A DNA stretch of 64,000 bases from an uncultured Clostridia bacterium (GCA_944376655.1 CALWDJ010000003.1:1-64000), one strand, 5' to 3'; positions 30,841 through 40,684 are shown, counted from the stretch's first letter. Numbers and translations are program-made. The notes: generated by a model not told the origin, from the letters alone.

Positions 30841-31517
30841 ATCGCCGCACCCATAAGTATCAGCGCCTGCTTTGCCGCCATCTGCTCAGCCTGCTTTTTG
30901 CTCTTTCCAGTACCGGTCCCTATAACGTTTGAATTAAGGTGTACCTCAACCGTGAACACCTTATCGTGATCAGGTCCGCTTTCGCCGGTAAGAATATATG
31001 TCACGGACTCCTCGGGATTTCTCTGTATTATTTCCTGAAGAGCGGTTTTGTAGTCCTTGAAAACCTCATCGTCGGTATTTTTAAGCTCACGAAGAACAAA
31101 CCGCATAACATGCTTGCGCGCCGCCTCCATACCTCCGTCAAGATATATGGCGGCAAGCACAGCCTCAAATGCGTCGGCAAGAATAGACGGGCGTTCTCTC
31201 CCGCCGTTATGCTCCTCGCCCTTTCCGAGCTTTAAAAACTCTCCGAGGCCTATTTCCCTTGAAAACGCGCAAAGCGATTTTTCGCATACAAGTGATGCTC
31301 TCAGCTTTGTAAGCTCACCTTCGGGCATAGCGGGAAAATGCTTGTAAATATAATCGGATACTATTACGGAAAGAACCGAGTCACCTAAAAATTCCAGTCT
31401 TTCGTTTGAGGAAAAACCGGTTCTGACCTCGTTGGCATAAGACGAATGCGTAAGCGAGTTTTTCAGAAGATTTATGTTTTTAAAATTATATCCGAGTCTT
31501 TGTTCAAGAGTTTCCAT
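30837..31517 (-). CDS. rnc: Ribonuclease III
   Basis: Double-strand-specific RNase for rRNA and mRNA processing. The 226 aa consist of an endonuclease domain with NERLEFLGDSVLSVIVSDY, the second metal site LADAFEAVLAAIYLD, and a C-terminal dsRNA-binding domain (KSKKQAEQMAAKQALI). It overlaps plsX by 14 bases upstream and the radical SAM gene by 4 downstream. Confidence 0.97.
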   Translation of the reverse strand: METLEQRLGYNFKNINLLKNSLTHSSYANEVRTGFSSNERLEFLGDSVLSVIVSDYIYKHFPAMPEGELTKLRASLVCEKSLCAFSREIGLGEFLKLGKGEEHNGGRERPSILADAFEAVLAAIYLDGGMEAARKHVMRFVLRELKNTDDEVFKDYKTALQEIIQRNPEESVTYILTGESGPDHDKVFTVEVHLNSNVIGTGTGKSKKQAEQMAAKQALILMGAAI

Positions 31518-32526
31518 TTTCCTTTTCCTTTGCCGTCAACGCTTCTACGGAAGCTGATATTTTATCTATTACGCCGGTCTCGGTAAACCTAACCGCCTGA
31601 CGCACCGCGTTTTTAAGCGCCTTGGCGTCAGAGCTCCCGTGAGCCTTGATAACGGTTTTTCTAACACCCAAAAGCGGCGCTCCGCCGACCTCTGTGCTAT
31701 CCATTATCTTCTTTACGGCTTTAAGATCATTCTTTACAACAAGAGCCGCCAGCTTATTTTTAAGATTTTTATAAAGCGCGGATTTAATAAGTCCGAAAAG
31801 AGTGGCCGCTGAACCTTCAATGAGCTTTAAGGCAATATTTCCGGTAAAGCCGTCGGTAATAACAGCGTCACACACGCCTTTCGGCATTTCCCTTGACTCA
31901 ATGTTGCCGGCGAAGTTTATAGGAGATTCCTTCATCAGGGCGTATGCCGCTTTCTGAAGCTCACCGCCCTTTGAGTCTTCTGTTCCGATATTAAGAAGCC
32001 CGATCGACGGGTTTTTCCTGCCCTCAACATTTTCAAGATAAACGCTTGCCATTATTCCAAACTGGCAGAGCATCTCCGGCTTGCACTCGGCGTTTGCTCC
32101 CATATCCATAAGCATATAATGACCGTTAGGCGACGGAATCATACCGGCAAGCGCCGGACGCTTTATTCCCTTGATGCGTTTTATCATAAGCGTTCCGCCC
32201 ACAACAAGCGCGCCGGTGGAGCCGGCCGAGACAAACGCGTCAGCTCTGTCCTCCGCAAGCTCTTTAAACGCTAAAGCCATTGAGCTTTCAGAATGTGCTT
32301 TCATAAGCGAGGTAGGGTCATCGTGCATTGAGATTATATCGTCGGTGTGAACTATTTTTAGCTCACCGTGAAATTTAAGTCCGTTATCGGAAATAATCTG
32401 TCTGATTTTTTCTTCGTTTCCGGTAAGAGTTATTTCAGTGCCGTATTCAATCGATGCATCTGATGCACCTTTTATTATCTCGAGCGGAGCATTGTCTCCG
32501 CCGAACGCGTCTACAACAACACGCAT
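31504..32526 (-). CDS. plsX: Phosphate acyltransferase PlsX
   Basis: Makes acyl-phosphate from acyl-ACP, the acyl donor for PlsY in phospholipid synthesis; peripheral membrane enzyme. The 340-aa protein begins MRVVVDAFGGDNAPLEIIKG and contains FVSAGSTGALVVGGTLMIKR, DMGANAECKPEML and GFTGNIALKLIEGSA, all PlsX hallmarks. It is in the usual plsX-rnc order, but no acpP lies between them. Confidence 0.96.
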   Translation of the reverse strand: MRVVVDAFGGDNAPLEIIKGASDASIEYGTEITLTGNEEKIRQIISDNGLKFHGELKIVHTDDIISMHDDPTSLMKAHSESSMALAFKELAEDRADAFVSAGSTGALVVGGTLMIKRIKGIKRPALAGMIPSPNGHYMLMDMGANAECKPEMLCQFGIMASVYLENVEGRKNPSIGLLNIGTEDSKGGELQKAAYALMKESPINFAGNIESREMPKGVCDAVITDGFTGNIALKLIEGSAATLFGLIKSALYKNLKNKLAALVVKNDLKAVKKIMDSTEVGGAPLLGVRKTVIKAHGSSDAKALKNAVRQAVRFTETGVIDKISASVEALTAKEKENGNS

Positions 32527-32561
32527 TTTTATGTCCCCCGTTAAAATAATTATTATCTTCT

Positions 32562-33866
32562 TTAAGCGTATCCGTGCGAATCAAACCATTCAAGCGATCT
32601 CGCTGAAAGCGCCGAATAGCGTTCACGCTTGTCCCGTATATGGGTATCAAGCGGCGGCAGTATCCCGAAATTTGCTCCCATCGGCTGAAAATCCTCAACC
32701 GACGGATTAGTTATATAAGAAAGCAAAGCTCCCGTCATAGTATATCCAGGCAATATAAGCGGGTCTGCGCCGCTAAGCCTTGCCGCGGCGTTTATGCCAG
32801 CTATTATGCCGCTTGCAGCCGATTCCATATATCCTTCGACACCCGAAAGCTGACCGGCAAAGAATACGTTTTCATCGCTTTTCAGTGATAAATCACGCCC
32901 GAGCAGCTTCGGAGAATTTATAAATGTATTACGGTGCATTACGCCGTATCTCACAAATTCGGCATGTTCAAGACCGGGTATCATTGAAAATACCCTTTTC
33001 TGCTCCGGAAATTTAAGATTAGTCTGAAATCCGACAAGATTAAAAAGGGTTGCCGCCGCGTTTTCACGCCTTAACTGCACCGCCGCCCACGGTCTGTGAC
33101 CGGTTCTCGGGTCTTTAAGTCCCACAGGCTTTAAGGGACCGAAACGTATTGAATCCTCACCGCGTTTGGCGAGAACCTCAACCGGCATACAACCCTCATA
33201 AACCGTAATATTCCTGTCAAACTTATGAAGCGGAGCGGTCTCGGCACTGACAAGCTCGTTGTAAAACGCCGTATATTCCTCTTTATTCATCGGGCAGTTA
33301 ATATAATCGTCTGTTCCCCTGCCGTAGCGCGAAGCGTAGAAGGCTTTTTCCATATCAATACTCTCGGCGGTAACAATAGGCGCCGCCGCGTCATAAAAGC
33401 TTAAATTTCCGCCGTCACACAGCTCCGCTATGCTGTCGGCGAGGGCGGTATCGGTAAGCGGACCGGTGGCGATAACGCATACTCCGCCGCGCGGTATTTC
33501 TGTTACAACGCCCTCTGTAACCTTAATAAGAGGGTGATTTTTAATTTTCTCGGTAATAATACCCGAAAAAGCATCACGGTCAACTGCAAGCGCGCCGCCC
33601 GCCGCCACAGAGCATTTATCAGCCGCAAAAAGACAGAGCGAGCTAAACCGCCGCATTTCTTCCTTTAAAAGACCGGCGGCAGAGTCAATCCTTGCAGCTT
33701 TAAGCGAATTTGAGCATACAAGCTCAGCGAGGAGATCGCTTTTGTGCGCCGGAGTCTTTTTCCCGGGCTTCATTTCGATTATCTCGGTATAAATGCCTCG
33801 GTTAGCCGTCTGCCATGCCGCCTCGCAGCCGGCGAGACCGCCGCCTACAACGGTGATTTTGTTCAT
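32562..33866 (-). CDS. trmFO: Methylene-THF-tRNA uracil-5-methyltransferase TrmFO
   Basis: FAD- and folate-dependent enzyme forming m5U54 in tRNA. The 434 aa begin with the FAD dinucleotide fold ITVVGGGLAGCEAAWQ and contain SDLLAELVCSNSLKA, FIGQLSGVEGY-like FFAGQLSGVEGYMESAASG, and FQPMGANFGILPPL near the C-terminus. It starts one base after the topA stop, as in the typical topA-trmFO pair of Firmicutes. Confidence 0.96.
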   Translation of the reverse strand: MNKITVVGGGLAGCEAAWQTANRGIYTEIIEMKPGKKTPAHKSDLLAELVCSNSLKAARIDSAAGLLKEEMRRFSSLCLFAADKCSVAAGGALAVDRDAFSGIITEKIKNHPLIKVTEGVVTEIPRGGVCVIATGPLTDTALADSIAELCDGGNLSFYDAAAPIVTAESIDMEKAFYASRYGRGTDDYINCPMNKEEYTAFYNELVSAETAPLHKFDRNITVYEGCMPVEVLAKRGEDSIRFGPLKPVGLKDPRTGHRPWAAVQLRRENAAATLFNLVGFQTNLKFPEQKRVFSMIPGLEHAEFVRYGVMHRNTFINSPKLLGRDLSLKSDENVFFAGQLSGVEGYMESAASGIIAGINAAARLSGADPLILPGYTMTGALLSYITNPSVEDFQPMGANFGILPPLDTHIRDKRERYSALSARSLEWFDSHGYA

Positions 33867-33867
33867 A

Positions 33868-35964
33868 TTATTTATCTCCGGTTTTCTTTGACGTCTTTTT
33901 GGCTCTTGTGGGACAATCGGAATTCATACAGTATTTTCTGCCCCTTAATCCGCTTATAATATAGCTTCCGCATTCCGGGCAGGTCTCACCGGTAGGAATG
34001 CCGGGAGCAGCAAAATCACACTGCGGGTAATTAGAGCAGCCGTAAAACTTTTTGCCTTTTTTTGACGTCTTTTTAACGAGCTTTGCCCCGCATTTGGGAC
34101 AGGGCTGCTTGACCTCGTCCTCGGGCATCGGTTTGGTGTTCTTGCATTCCGGATATCCCGGACATGCGAGGAATTTTCCGAACCTTCCCGATTTTATAAC
34201 CATTTTTCTGCCGCATTTTTCGCAGACTATATCGGTTTCCTCAACAGGAACCTTTACTCTCTTGCCCTCAAGCGAGCTTTCCGCTTTGTCGTACAGCTTT
34301 TCAAAATCCTTGTAAAACGCTTTTATTGTATCTATCCAGCCTCTTTTTCCGGCTTCTATCTCATCGAGCTGTTCCTCAAGCGATGCGGTAAATTTTACAT
34401 CGACTATTTTATCAAAATACTCAACCATAAGGTCTGAAACAACCGTACCGAGATTTGTAGGTTTAAGCGATTTCTTCTCCCGCTCAATATAATCCCTGTT
34501 CATTATATTGGAGAGTATCGGTGCATAGGTAGACGGTCTTCCGATACCGTATTCATCAAGCGCCTTAATGAGAGTAGGCTCGGTATATCTCGCGGGCGGC
34601 TGCGTGAAATGCTGATTAGGAGTAAGCTCCTTGAGCTTAAGTACATCGCCCTCGGACATTTCGGGCAGGCTTGCTCCCTCGTCCGACTCCTCGTCCTTTC
34701 CCTCTTCGTAAAGAACGGTGAAGCCGTCAAACTTAACCGAATACCCGCTTGCCTTGAAAAGATAATCCCCCGCGGTAATATCTGCATTTACCGTATTCTG
34801 AACACATACCGCCATAAGCGACGCTATAAAGCGCTCCCATATGAGCTTATACAGCTTATACTGTTCAGCGGTAAGCGAATCCTTTACGGCTTCCGGAGCA
34901 AGTGCGACCGATGTAGGTCTGATAGCCTCGTGGGCGTCCTGCGCGCCGCTTTTTGTTTTAAAATATCTCGGCTTTTCAGGCAGGTAGCTTTTGCCGTATT
35001 TTTCCGCGATATAAGCGTTTGCGGCAGCTCTCGCCTCTTCGGAAATACGCAGGGAGTCGGTTCTCATATATGTTATAAGACCGGTAGTGCCCGTGCCCTT
35101 GATATCAACACCCTCGTAAAGCTGCTGAGCGATACGCATAGTGCGCTGACCGGTAAAGCCGAGCTTTCTCGAGGCCTCCTGCTGCAAGGTAGAAGTAATA
35201 AACGGAGGAGCGGGCTGCTTTTTGCGTGTGCCTTTTTTGAGCTCCGAAACGGCATAAACCGCACCTTCAAGCGCTCCGACAATTTTTTCAGCCTCTTCAC
35301 CGTTCGGGATTATATCTATTTTTCTGCCGTCAGCAAAGCCGTACAGCTTGGCGGTAAAGGTTTTACGTCCTGCCATCAGCTTGGCGTCTACCGACCAGTA
35401 TTCTTCTGAATTAAATTTTTCAATTTCACGCTCACGCTCTACAATAAGACGCAGGGCGACAGTCTGAACACGGCCGGCGGATAGTCCGCTTTTTACCTTT
35501 TTCCATAAAAACGGGCTTAATTTATATCCGACTATTCTGTCAAGCACACGTCTTGCCTGCTGAGCGTCAACCAAATCAAGATTTATTTTATGCGGCGCGG
35601 CTATGCCCGATTTTACGCCGGTTTCGGTAATCTCATTGAACGCCACCCTGTTTTCCTCATTCAAATCAAGCGCCAGTATCTGCGCCAGATGCCACGAAAT
35701 CGCCTCTCCCTCACGGTCGGGGTCGGTCGCGAGCAGGACGCCGTCACTGTTTGCGGCGGCGGTTTTAAGCGATTTTATAAGATCCTTCTTGTCCGCCATA
35801 TTGACATACTGCGGTTTAAAATCCTTATCTATATCAACACCGAGCTTGGATTTCGGCAGATCGCGTATATGACCCATAGAGGCCATTACCTCGTATCCGC
35901 CGCCGAGATATTTTTTTATACTCTTAACCTTTGTCGGTGACTCAACTATCAAAAGCTTGGACAT
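33868..35964 (-). CDS. topA: DNA topoisomerase I
   Basis: Type IA topoisomerase, relaxes negative supercoils. The 698 aa hold a TOPRIM domain (KLLIVESPTKVKSIKKYL, LATDPDREGEAISWHLA), the catalytic tyrosine in GLITYMRTDSLRIS, and three C-terminal zinc ribbons (CEKCGRKM, CPKCGAKL and CPECGSYI, each with a second CxxxxC-type half). ATG at 35964 has GGAGG nearby. It lies between dprA and trmFO. Confidence 0.97.
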   Translation of the reverse strand: MSKLLIVESPTKVKSIKKYLGGGYEVMASMGHIRDLPKSKLGVDIDKDFKPQYVNMADKKDLIKSLKTAAANSDGVLLATDPDREGEAISWHLAQILALDLNEENRVAFNEITETGVKSGIAAPHKINLDLVDAQQARRVLDRIVGYKLSPFLWKKVKSGLSAGRVQTVALRLIVEREREIEKFNSEEYWSVDAKLMAGRKTFTAKLYGFADGRKIDIIPNGEEAEKIVGALEGAVYAVSELKKGTRKKQPAPPFITSTLQQEASRKLGFTGQRTMRIAQQLYEGVDIKGTGTTGLITYMRTDSLRISEEARAAANAYIAEKYGKSYLPEKPRYFKTKSGAQDAHEAIRPTSVALAPEAVKDSLTAEQYKLYKLIWERFIASLMAVCVQNTVNADITAGDYLFKASGYSVKFDGFTVLYEEGKDEESDEGASLPEMSEGDVLKLKELTPNQHFTQPPARYTEPTLIKALDEYGIGRPSTYAPILSNIMNRDYIEREKKSLKPTNLGTVVSDLMVEYFDKIVDVKFTASLEEQLDEIEAGKRGWIDTIKAFYKDFEKLYDKAESSLEGKRVKVPVEETDIVCEKCGRKMVIKSGRFGKFLACPGYPECKNTKPMPEDEVKQPCPKCGAKLVKKTSKKGKKFYGCSNYPQCDFAAPGIPTGETCPECGSYIISGLRGRKYCMNSDCPTRAKKTSKKTGDK

Positions 35965-35991
35965 ATTTTTCCTCCGATAAATTTTTTTGAC

Positions 35992-37137
35992 TCAGCATTT
36001 TTCATAGCAGCCGCCCGGAAGCGCGTGAATCAGTAACTCAATTTCAAGTTCGGTAAGCGCCGCAAGGAGCTGCTGTGAATCAAGACCTGTGCCGGTAATC
36101 TCTTCAGGATAAAATTTATGCTTATCCAGATGATTATATACTATTTTTGCTTCTTTGGAAAGGGTTTCACTCAATATTTTTTTGCCGTTTTCAGGTATTT
36201 TTTCCGTTTTTTCGGTTTTAGCCGTATTTTCACGCTTTTTATACGCGTTCGCAATATCGATTTTGTCCGGGAATTTAGGTATATATTCATTAAAAATATC
36301 CGATGCGTCGAGTAAAGGACGCGCGCCGTCCCTCAAAAGAGCGTTCGAGCCTGCGTAATCCTCCGAATCAGGTGAGCCGGGTATCACAAAAACCTCCCTG
36401 CCCTGCTCAAGCGCATGATTTGCCGTTATAAGCGCGCCGCTTTTTTCCGGAGCCTCAACGACAACGGTAGTAAGCGCAAGCGCCGACATAATGCGGTTCC
36501 TGACCGGAAAGCTGAACCTTGTGACCTTGGTTCCGGGCGGGTATTCGCTTATAATGCAGCCGACTTCCTCGACTCTTTTCCTTAACGGTTCGTTTTTTAT
36601 CAGATATCCCGAGCCGATACCGCACGCCATAACAAGCACCGTTTTTCCTCCGGCTTTCAGCGCACCTGCGTGAGCATAATAATCGGCACCTACCGCGCCG
36701 CCGCTCACCACGGTAATTCCCGCCGCAGAGAGACGCATACCAAGCGAATAGGCGGCTTTCTTTCCGTAGTCGCTTACCTTTCTCGGCCCTACGATACAAA
36801 CCGCCGGTGTACTGTCAAAATCAGGAAAAGCACCGTTCACATAAAGTACAAGCGGCGGATTTTCCGTTGAAGAAAGACATTCCGGATAACGCTTGTCGCC
36901 CAAAGTGATTATTTCGGTGCGGTAGCTGTGACAGTCGGCTATGACTTCCTTTGCCGAACTCAGCCTGTATTTTCTCATACGGTTAAGCTCTGCCTGCGTA
37001 AAAATACCCGATTTTGACCTTTCTGTTATATCTGCCGCATAAACCGCCTCGGCGCTGCCGAAATGCTCAAGAGCCTTCACCGCTCTGATGCTTCCGGCAC
37101 CCATAACCGCCTGAAGCCAAATCATATATTCTGTCAT
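35992..37137 (-). CDS. dprA: DNA-processing protein DprA
   Basis: RecA-loading single-strand DNA-binding protein of natural transformation. ATG at 37137 overlaps the preceding methyltransferase stop as ATGA, giving 381 aa; ATG at 37152 is an alternative. The Rossmann-like core carries VGPRKVSDYGKKAAYSLG, VVSGGAVGADYYAHAGAL, VEAPEKSGALITANHALEQ and the VIPGSPDSEDYAGSN motif. A C-terminal winged-helix (residues about 310-380) is present. Confidence 0.94.
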   Translation of the reverse strand: MTEYMIWLQAVMGAGSIRAVKALEHFGSAEAVYAADITERSKSGIFTQAELNRMRKYRLSSAKEVIADCHSYRTEIITLGDKRYPECLSSTENPPLVLYVNGAFPDFDSTPAVCIVGPRKVSDYGKKAAYSLGMRLSAAGITVVSGGAVGADYYAHAGALKAGGKTVLVMACGIGSGYLIKNEPLRKRVEEVGCIISEYPPGTKVTRFSFPVRNRIMSALALTTVVVEAPEKSGALITANHALEQGREVFVIPGSPDSEDYAGSNALLRDGARPLLDASDIFNEYIPKFPDKIDIANAYKKRENTAKTEKTEKIPENGKKILSETLSKEAKIVYNHLDKHKFYPEEITGTGLDSQQLLAALTELEIELLIHALPGGCYEKC

Positions 37138-37916
37138 TTCATCATTTCCCATACGGCGATCGCCGCAGCTGCTGCTGCGTTCAACGATTCAGCCTTTCCT
37201 TTCATGGGAATTGTGACACGCCTGTATGCCGTCATGACGGTTTTTTCGGTGAGTCCGTTTGCCTCGTTCCCGATAAGAACCGCGCAGCCGTCAGAAAATT
37301 TCTGCACAGTAATGCTTTCGGCGGAGCTGTCCACAACACAGGCGTAAGTTTTCAGTCCTGAAGATTTGAGGAGAAGCTCAAAATCTTCAGCAACAAAAAC
37401 CGGAAGCCTGAGCACCGTTCCCATAGATGAGCGCAGAACCTTTGGTGAGTAAGGGTCGCAGCCGTCAGAGGATACTATCAGTCCGTCCGCACCGAGAGCC
37501 TCCGCGGTACGCGCCACGGCGCCGAAATTAGAAGGATCCGAAATATTTTCAAGCGCAACATATCTGCCCGCAGAAGAAATCCCGCGCGCGTTATGTTCCG
37601 GTATGCGGCAGAGAGCGATTATTCCCTGCGGGCTTTTTGTATCGCTTATCTTTTCGAACAAATTATCCGGCACTTTAATACATTCGCCGGTTTTTGATAA
37701 AAATCCGGATATTTCATTATTATATTTTCCGGCAGCCGAAAAGGAGACAATTAACTTATCAAACCGGATTCCGTTAAGAAAGGCGTCCGAACAAAGCCTT
37801 AAGCCTTCGAGCACAAAAAGACCGTTCTCCCTCCTCGCGGAAGACGAGCTCTGCAATCTGGAAACAAGCTTGATAAGTGAATTATCCCTGCTTCTTATTT
37901 CTTTGAAATCAGGCAT
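37134..37916 (-). CDS. SpoU/TrmH-family RNA 2'-O-methyltransferase
   Basis: SPOUT methyltransferase of 260 aa, probably acting on rRNA (RlmB/TsnR-like) by family. An N-terminal substrate-binding domain (ENGLFVLEGLRLCSDAF) is followed by knot motifs NISDPSNFGAVARTAEALG, GNEANGLTE and IPMKGKAESLNAAAAAAI. Target nucleotide is not determinable. It lies downstream of rplT past a terminator and overlaps dprA. Confidence 0.92.
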   Translation of the reverse strand: MPDFKEIRSRDNSLIKLVSRLQSSSSARRENGLFVLEGLRLCSDAFLNGIRFDKLIVSFSAAGKYNNEISGFLSKTGECIKVPDNLFEKISDTKSPQGIIALCRIPEHNARGISSAGRYVALENISDPSNFGAVARTAEALGADGLIVSSDGCDPYSPKVLRSSMGTVLRLPVFVAEDFELLLKSSGLKTYACVVDSSAESITVQKFSDGCAVLIGNEANGLTEKTVMTAYRRVTIPMKGKAESLNAAAAAAIAVWEMMK

Positions 37917-37941
37917 AATTTCACCCCTCCGTAAAAATAAA

Positions 37942-37973
37942 TAAAATTCGCCCGAGAATTAACCCCGGGCGAA
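37942..37973 (-). terminator. Terminator after rplT
   Basis: Stem TTCGCCCG / CGGGCGAA (37947-37954 with 37966-37973) followed on the minus strand by TTTTATTTATTTTT. It ends the infC-rpmI-rplT operon four bases after the rplT stop codon. Confidence 0.88.
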
Positions 37974-37976
37974 AAA

Positions 37977-38336
37977 TTACTTTTCGAGAGCCTTTTGAGC
38001 GGCTTTTACAAGAGTTGTAAAGCCTGCGGCGTCATTTACCGCAAGGTCGGCAAGCATTTTACGGTTGATAGTTATACCGGCTTTGTTAAGACCGTTGATG
38101 AATGTTGAATAATTCATACCGTTCATCTTGCAGGCAGCCGAAATACGGGTAATCCAAAGGCGACGGAAATCGCGTTTTTTCTGTCTGCGTCCGATATAAG
38201 CGTAATTGCCGGATTTCATTACGGCTTCTTTCGCGGTTTTAAAAAGCTTGGACTTTGCGCCGAAATAGCCCTTAGCGAGCTTTAAAATCTTTTTTCTTCT
38301 TTTGCGTGTTGCCAACGCACCTTTAACACGTGCCAT
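37977..38336 (-). CDS. rplT: 50S ribosomal protein L20
   Basis: 119-aa bL20, early 50S assembly protein and known translational repressor of its own operon in several bacteria. Begins [20 protein letters not shown] and contains [18 protein letters not shown]. It is the last gene of infC-rpmI-rplT, 29 bp after rpmI. Confidence 0.98.
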   Translation of the reverse strand: MARVKGALATRKRRKKILKLAKGYFGAKSKLFKTAKEAVMKSGNYAYIGRRQKKRDFRRLWITRISAACKMNGMNYSTFINGLNKAGITINRKMLADLAVNDAAGFTTLVKAAQKALEK

Positions 38337-38365
38337 ATCTGTTAACCTCCACTTTCAAGCTGACC

Positions 38366-38563
38366 TTATTTATAAGGAATCATTTTTTTTATCTTCGCTA
38401 CATTTGTTACGTCTGCGGTAACGGTTTTACGAAGATTTCTCTTGCGTTTTGTTGTTTTCTTGTTGAGAATGTGCGACTTGAAAGCGTGAGCACGCTTTAC
38501 CATTCCGTTTTTGGTCAGCTTAAAGCGCTTTTTCGCGCCGCTGTGTGTTTTGATCTTAGGCAT
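38366..38563 (-). CDS. rpmI: 50S ribosomal protein L35
   Basis: 65-aa bL35: [20 protein letters not shown] and [16 protein letters not shown] are diagnostic. It lies between infC and rplT with 29-32-bp gaps, GGAGG upstream. Confidence 0.98.
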   Translation of the reverse strand: MPKIKTHSGAKKRFKLTKNGMVKRAHAFKSHILNKKTTKRKRNLRKTVTADVTNVAKIKKMIPYK

Positions 38564-38595
38564 TATAAGTCCCTCCTGATAAAATTCAACTGCAA

Positions 38596-39114
38596 TTATT
38601 TATTGGTTTTCGGAGCTAAAAACATTATCATGTTTCTGCCTTCCATTTTAGCAGGTTTCTCAACCGCGCAATGCTCTGCGCAGTATTCCGCAAAACGCTT
38701 CATTGTATCAAGTCCGATTTCCGGATGACCAAGCTCTCTTCCCCTGAAACGGATTGAAACCTTGACCTTGTTTCCTTCATCGAGAAAACGCATTGCGTGC
38801 CTGCCTTTTGTTTCAAAGTCATGCACATCGATGCTGAGACCCAGTCTGATTTCCTTGATCTCCACTGTCTTCTGATTCTTTTTGGCTTCCTTTTCGCGTT
38901 TTGCCTGCTCAAAGCGGTATTTGCCGTAATCCATTATCTTGCATACCGGCGGCTGCGCGTTAGGCGAAATGCAAACCAAATCGAGGTCTGCCGCATACGC
39001 CGCCTCCAGTGCCTTTGCGATCGGCATTATACCGAGCTGAGAACCGTCAGACCCGATCGTGCGTACTTCCTTGAATTTAATGTTTTCGTTTACGGAAAGC
39101 TCTTTACTGCTGAT
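38596..39114 (-). CDS. infC: Translation initiation factor IF-3, AUC start codon
   Basis: IF-3 dissociates ribosomes and checks start-codon choice. The first canonical start in frame (ATG 39027) would remove 29 conserved residues. The frame upstream reads [20 protein letters not shown] and then [14 protein letters not shown], a normal IF-3 N-terminus. The only codon suitably placed behind GGAGG (39124-39128, spacing 9) is AUC at 39112-39114, giving 172 aa. Non-AUG starts in infC are established (AUU in E. coli) and let IF-3 repress its own synthesis. The C-terminal domain is intact ([14 protein letters not shown]). Confidence 0.93.
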   Translation of the reverse strand: MSSKELSVNENIKFKEVRTIGSDGSQLGIMPIAKALEAAYAADLDLVCISPNAQPPVCKIMDYGKYRFEQAKREKEAKKNQKTVEIKEIRLGLSIDVHDFETKGRHAMRFLDEGNKVKVSIRFRGRELGHPEIGLDTMKRFAEYCAEHCAVEKPAKMEGRNMIMFLAPKTNK

Positions 39115-39168
39115 ATTGATGCACCTCCAAAAAATCCTTTTGCAGCCAGATTAGCCGTAAGGCAAATC

Positions 39169-39197
39169 AAAAAGCGCGGACGCCAATACGCCCGCGC
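39169..39197 (-). promoter_or_regulatory. Attenuator hairpin in the infC-rpmI-rplT leader
   Basis: On the minus strand a 9-bp stem GCGCGGGCG / CGTCCGCGC (one G-U pair, 6-nt loop) followed by TTTTT, located about 50 bases before the infC ribosome binding site in a leader of about 170 bases. This is an intrinsic terminator inside a 5' leader, so conditional read-through is expected. By analogy with the L20 leaders of Firmicutes it may respond to L20. The ligand is inferred. Confidence 0.75.
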
Positions 39198-39292
39198 ATA
39201 AAAATACCGAGATAACTCTGCATTCTTATTGACCTTTAAGGACGTGACCCGAAAGGTGAGGACGATTAACGTACTGCTTCATTGTAAATACT

Positions 39293-39320
39293 ATTATAAC
39301 GCATTTTTACGGTTTGTCAA
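39293..39320 (-). promoter_or_regulatory. Sigma-A promoter for infC-rpmI-rplT
   Basis: Minus strand TTGACA (39315-39320), 16 bp, TATAAT (39293-39298), both perfect consensus. It begins eight bases after the metK stop, so the operon is transcribed independently of metK. Confidence 0.9.
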
Positions 39321-39328
39321 GTATTTTT

Positions 39329-40513
39329 TTAATTGCCGAGCGCTTTTTTGAGCTCCTCTGTGCGGTCGGTTTTTTCCCACTCAACATCAAGATCGGTTCT
39401 TCCCATATGCCCGTATGCCGAAAGCTCTTGGTAAATCGGACGGCGGAGCTTGAGCGTGTCGATTATCGCCGCCGGTCTTAAATCAAACACCTTTTTAACC
39501 GCTTCGGCGATTTTTTCATCATCGCAAACGCCGGTGCCGAATGTGTCAACCATTACCGAGACAGGGTGGGCAACTCCTATCGCGTAAGCGAGCTGAACCT
39601 CGCATTTTGAGGCAATGCCTGCGGCAACAATGTTTTTCGCGATATATCTTGCCGCGTAAGCCGCGCTCCTGTCCACCTTTGTCGGGTCTTTTCCGGAAAA
39701 GGCGCCGCCGCCGTGACGGGCAAAACCGCCGTACGTGTCAACTATTATCTTTCTGCCGGTAAGTCCCGTATCGCCCTGCGGACCGCCTACTACAAACCTT
39801 CCCGTCGGATTTATGTAAACCTTTGTGTTTCCGTCAAAAAGCTCTGACGGAACGGTAGGCTTTATAACCTTTTCGAGAATATCCGCGCGCAGCTTCGACA
39901 GCTCCACATCGGCGCTGTGCTGCGAAGAAACTACCACCGCGTCTATCCTTGACGGCTTACCGTCGTCATATTCGACAGTCACCTGAGTTTTTCCGTCAGG
40001 TCTTAAATAATCAAGCTCACCGCTTTTCCTGACCTCTGTCAGTCTGCGCGCCATTTTATGAGCAAGTGAAATCGAAAGCGGCATAAGCTCCGGAGTCTCA
40101 TCGCAGGCGTACCCGAACATCATCCCCTGGTCCCCAGCGCCGTTAAGGTTATAAGGGTCATTTTCGCCGTCCTTATATTCAAGAGAATTATCAACACCGA
40201 GCGCAATATCCGGCGACTGCTTGTCTATCGCGGTCATAACAGCACAGGTATTGCCGTCAAAGCCCGCTTCAGGACAGTTATATCCGATTTCACACACGAC
40301 ATCGCGCGCTATCTGCGGAATATCGACATAACATTCCGTCGTAATCTCACCCATAACCGTTATGCTTCCTGTTGTGCAGAAAGTCTCGCAGGCGACACGC
40401 GCTTGCGGGTCATTCCTTATTATCTCGTCGAGTATCGCGTCCGATATGCGGTCGCATACCTTATCGGGATGACCCTCCGTCACCGATTCAGATGTAAAAA
40501 GCATTTTTGACAT
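39329..40513 (-). CDS. metK: S-adenosylmethionine synthetase
   Basis: Makes SAM from methionine and ATP. The 394 aa begin [21 protein letters not shown] and contain [22 protein letters not shown], shown here only in part as [12 protein letters not shown], plus [22 protein letters not shown] in part ([14 protein letters not shown]). GGAGG precedes the ATG. Expression is under the SAM-I riboswitch directly upstream, giving feedback by its product. Confidence 0.98.
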   Translation of the reverse strand: MSKMLFTSESVTEGHPDKVCDRISDAILDEIIRNDPQARVACETFCTTGSITVMGEITTECYVDIPQIARDVVCEIGYNCPEAGFDGNTCAVMTAIDKQSPDIALGVDNSLEYKDGENDPYNLNGAGDQGMMFGYACDETPELMPLSISLAHKMARRLTEVRKSGELDYLRPDGKTQVTVEYDDGKPSRIDAVVVSSQHSADVELSKLRADILEKVIKPTVPSELFDGNTKVYINPTGRFVVGGPQGDTGLTGRKIIVDTYGGFARHGGGAFSGKDPTKVDRSAAYAARYIAKNIVAAGIASKCEVQLAYAIGVAHPVSVMVDTFGTGVCDDEKIAEAVKKVFDLRPAAIIDTLKLRRPIYQELSAYGHMGRTDLDVEWEKTDRTEELKKALGN

Positions 40514-40546
40514 TAAAATTCCTCCGTTTTTTTACCGAAAAGCCAA

Positions 40547-40574
40547 GAAAAAAACCGCTCCGAAACGAAGCGGT
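40547..40574 (-). terminator. Terminator of the metK SAM-I riboswitch
   Basis: Minus-strand stem ACCGCTTCG / CGGAGCGGT (one mispair/wobble tolerated) with a 3-nt loop followed by seven T, between aptamer and metK. It is the expression platform: SAM-bound aptamer should favour this hairpin. Confidence 0.88.
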
Positions 40575-40582
40575 ATAAAAGC

Positions 40583-40684
40583 CTCATCTTTCGGATAATC
40601 CGCCGGAATTGGCACCTTGATATAAAATCAGGTTGCCGGGCATCACAGGGCCGGTTCCCTCCGCCGCTCTTGATAAGGATATAT
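40583..40684 (-). promoter_or_regulatory. SAM-I (S-box) riboswitch aptamer upstream of metK
   Basis: Reading the minus strand, the conserved S-box blocks occur in order: CTTATCAAGAG, GGCGGAGGGA, CCCTGTGATGCCCGGCAACC, then AAGGTGCCAATTCC and GATGAGGC. These form the P1-P4 four-way core with the kink-turn in P2. It lies between a consensus promoter and a terminator, in front of metK. Confidence 0.97.

Noticed and set aside
39226..39282. 18-codon reading frame in the infC leader as a regulatory leader peptide
   Set aside because: It starts only a few bases after the predicted transcription start, has no ribosome binding site and shows no codon bias pointing to an amino-acid sensor.
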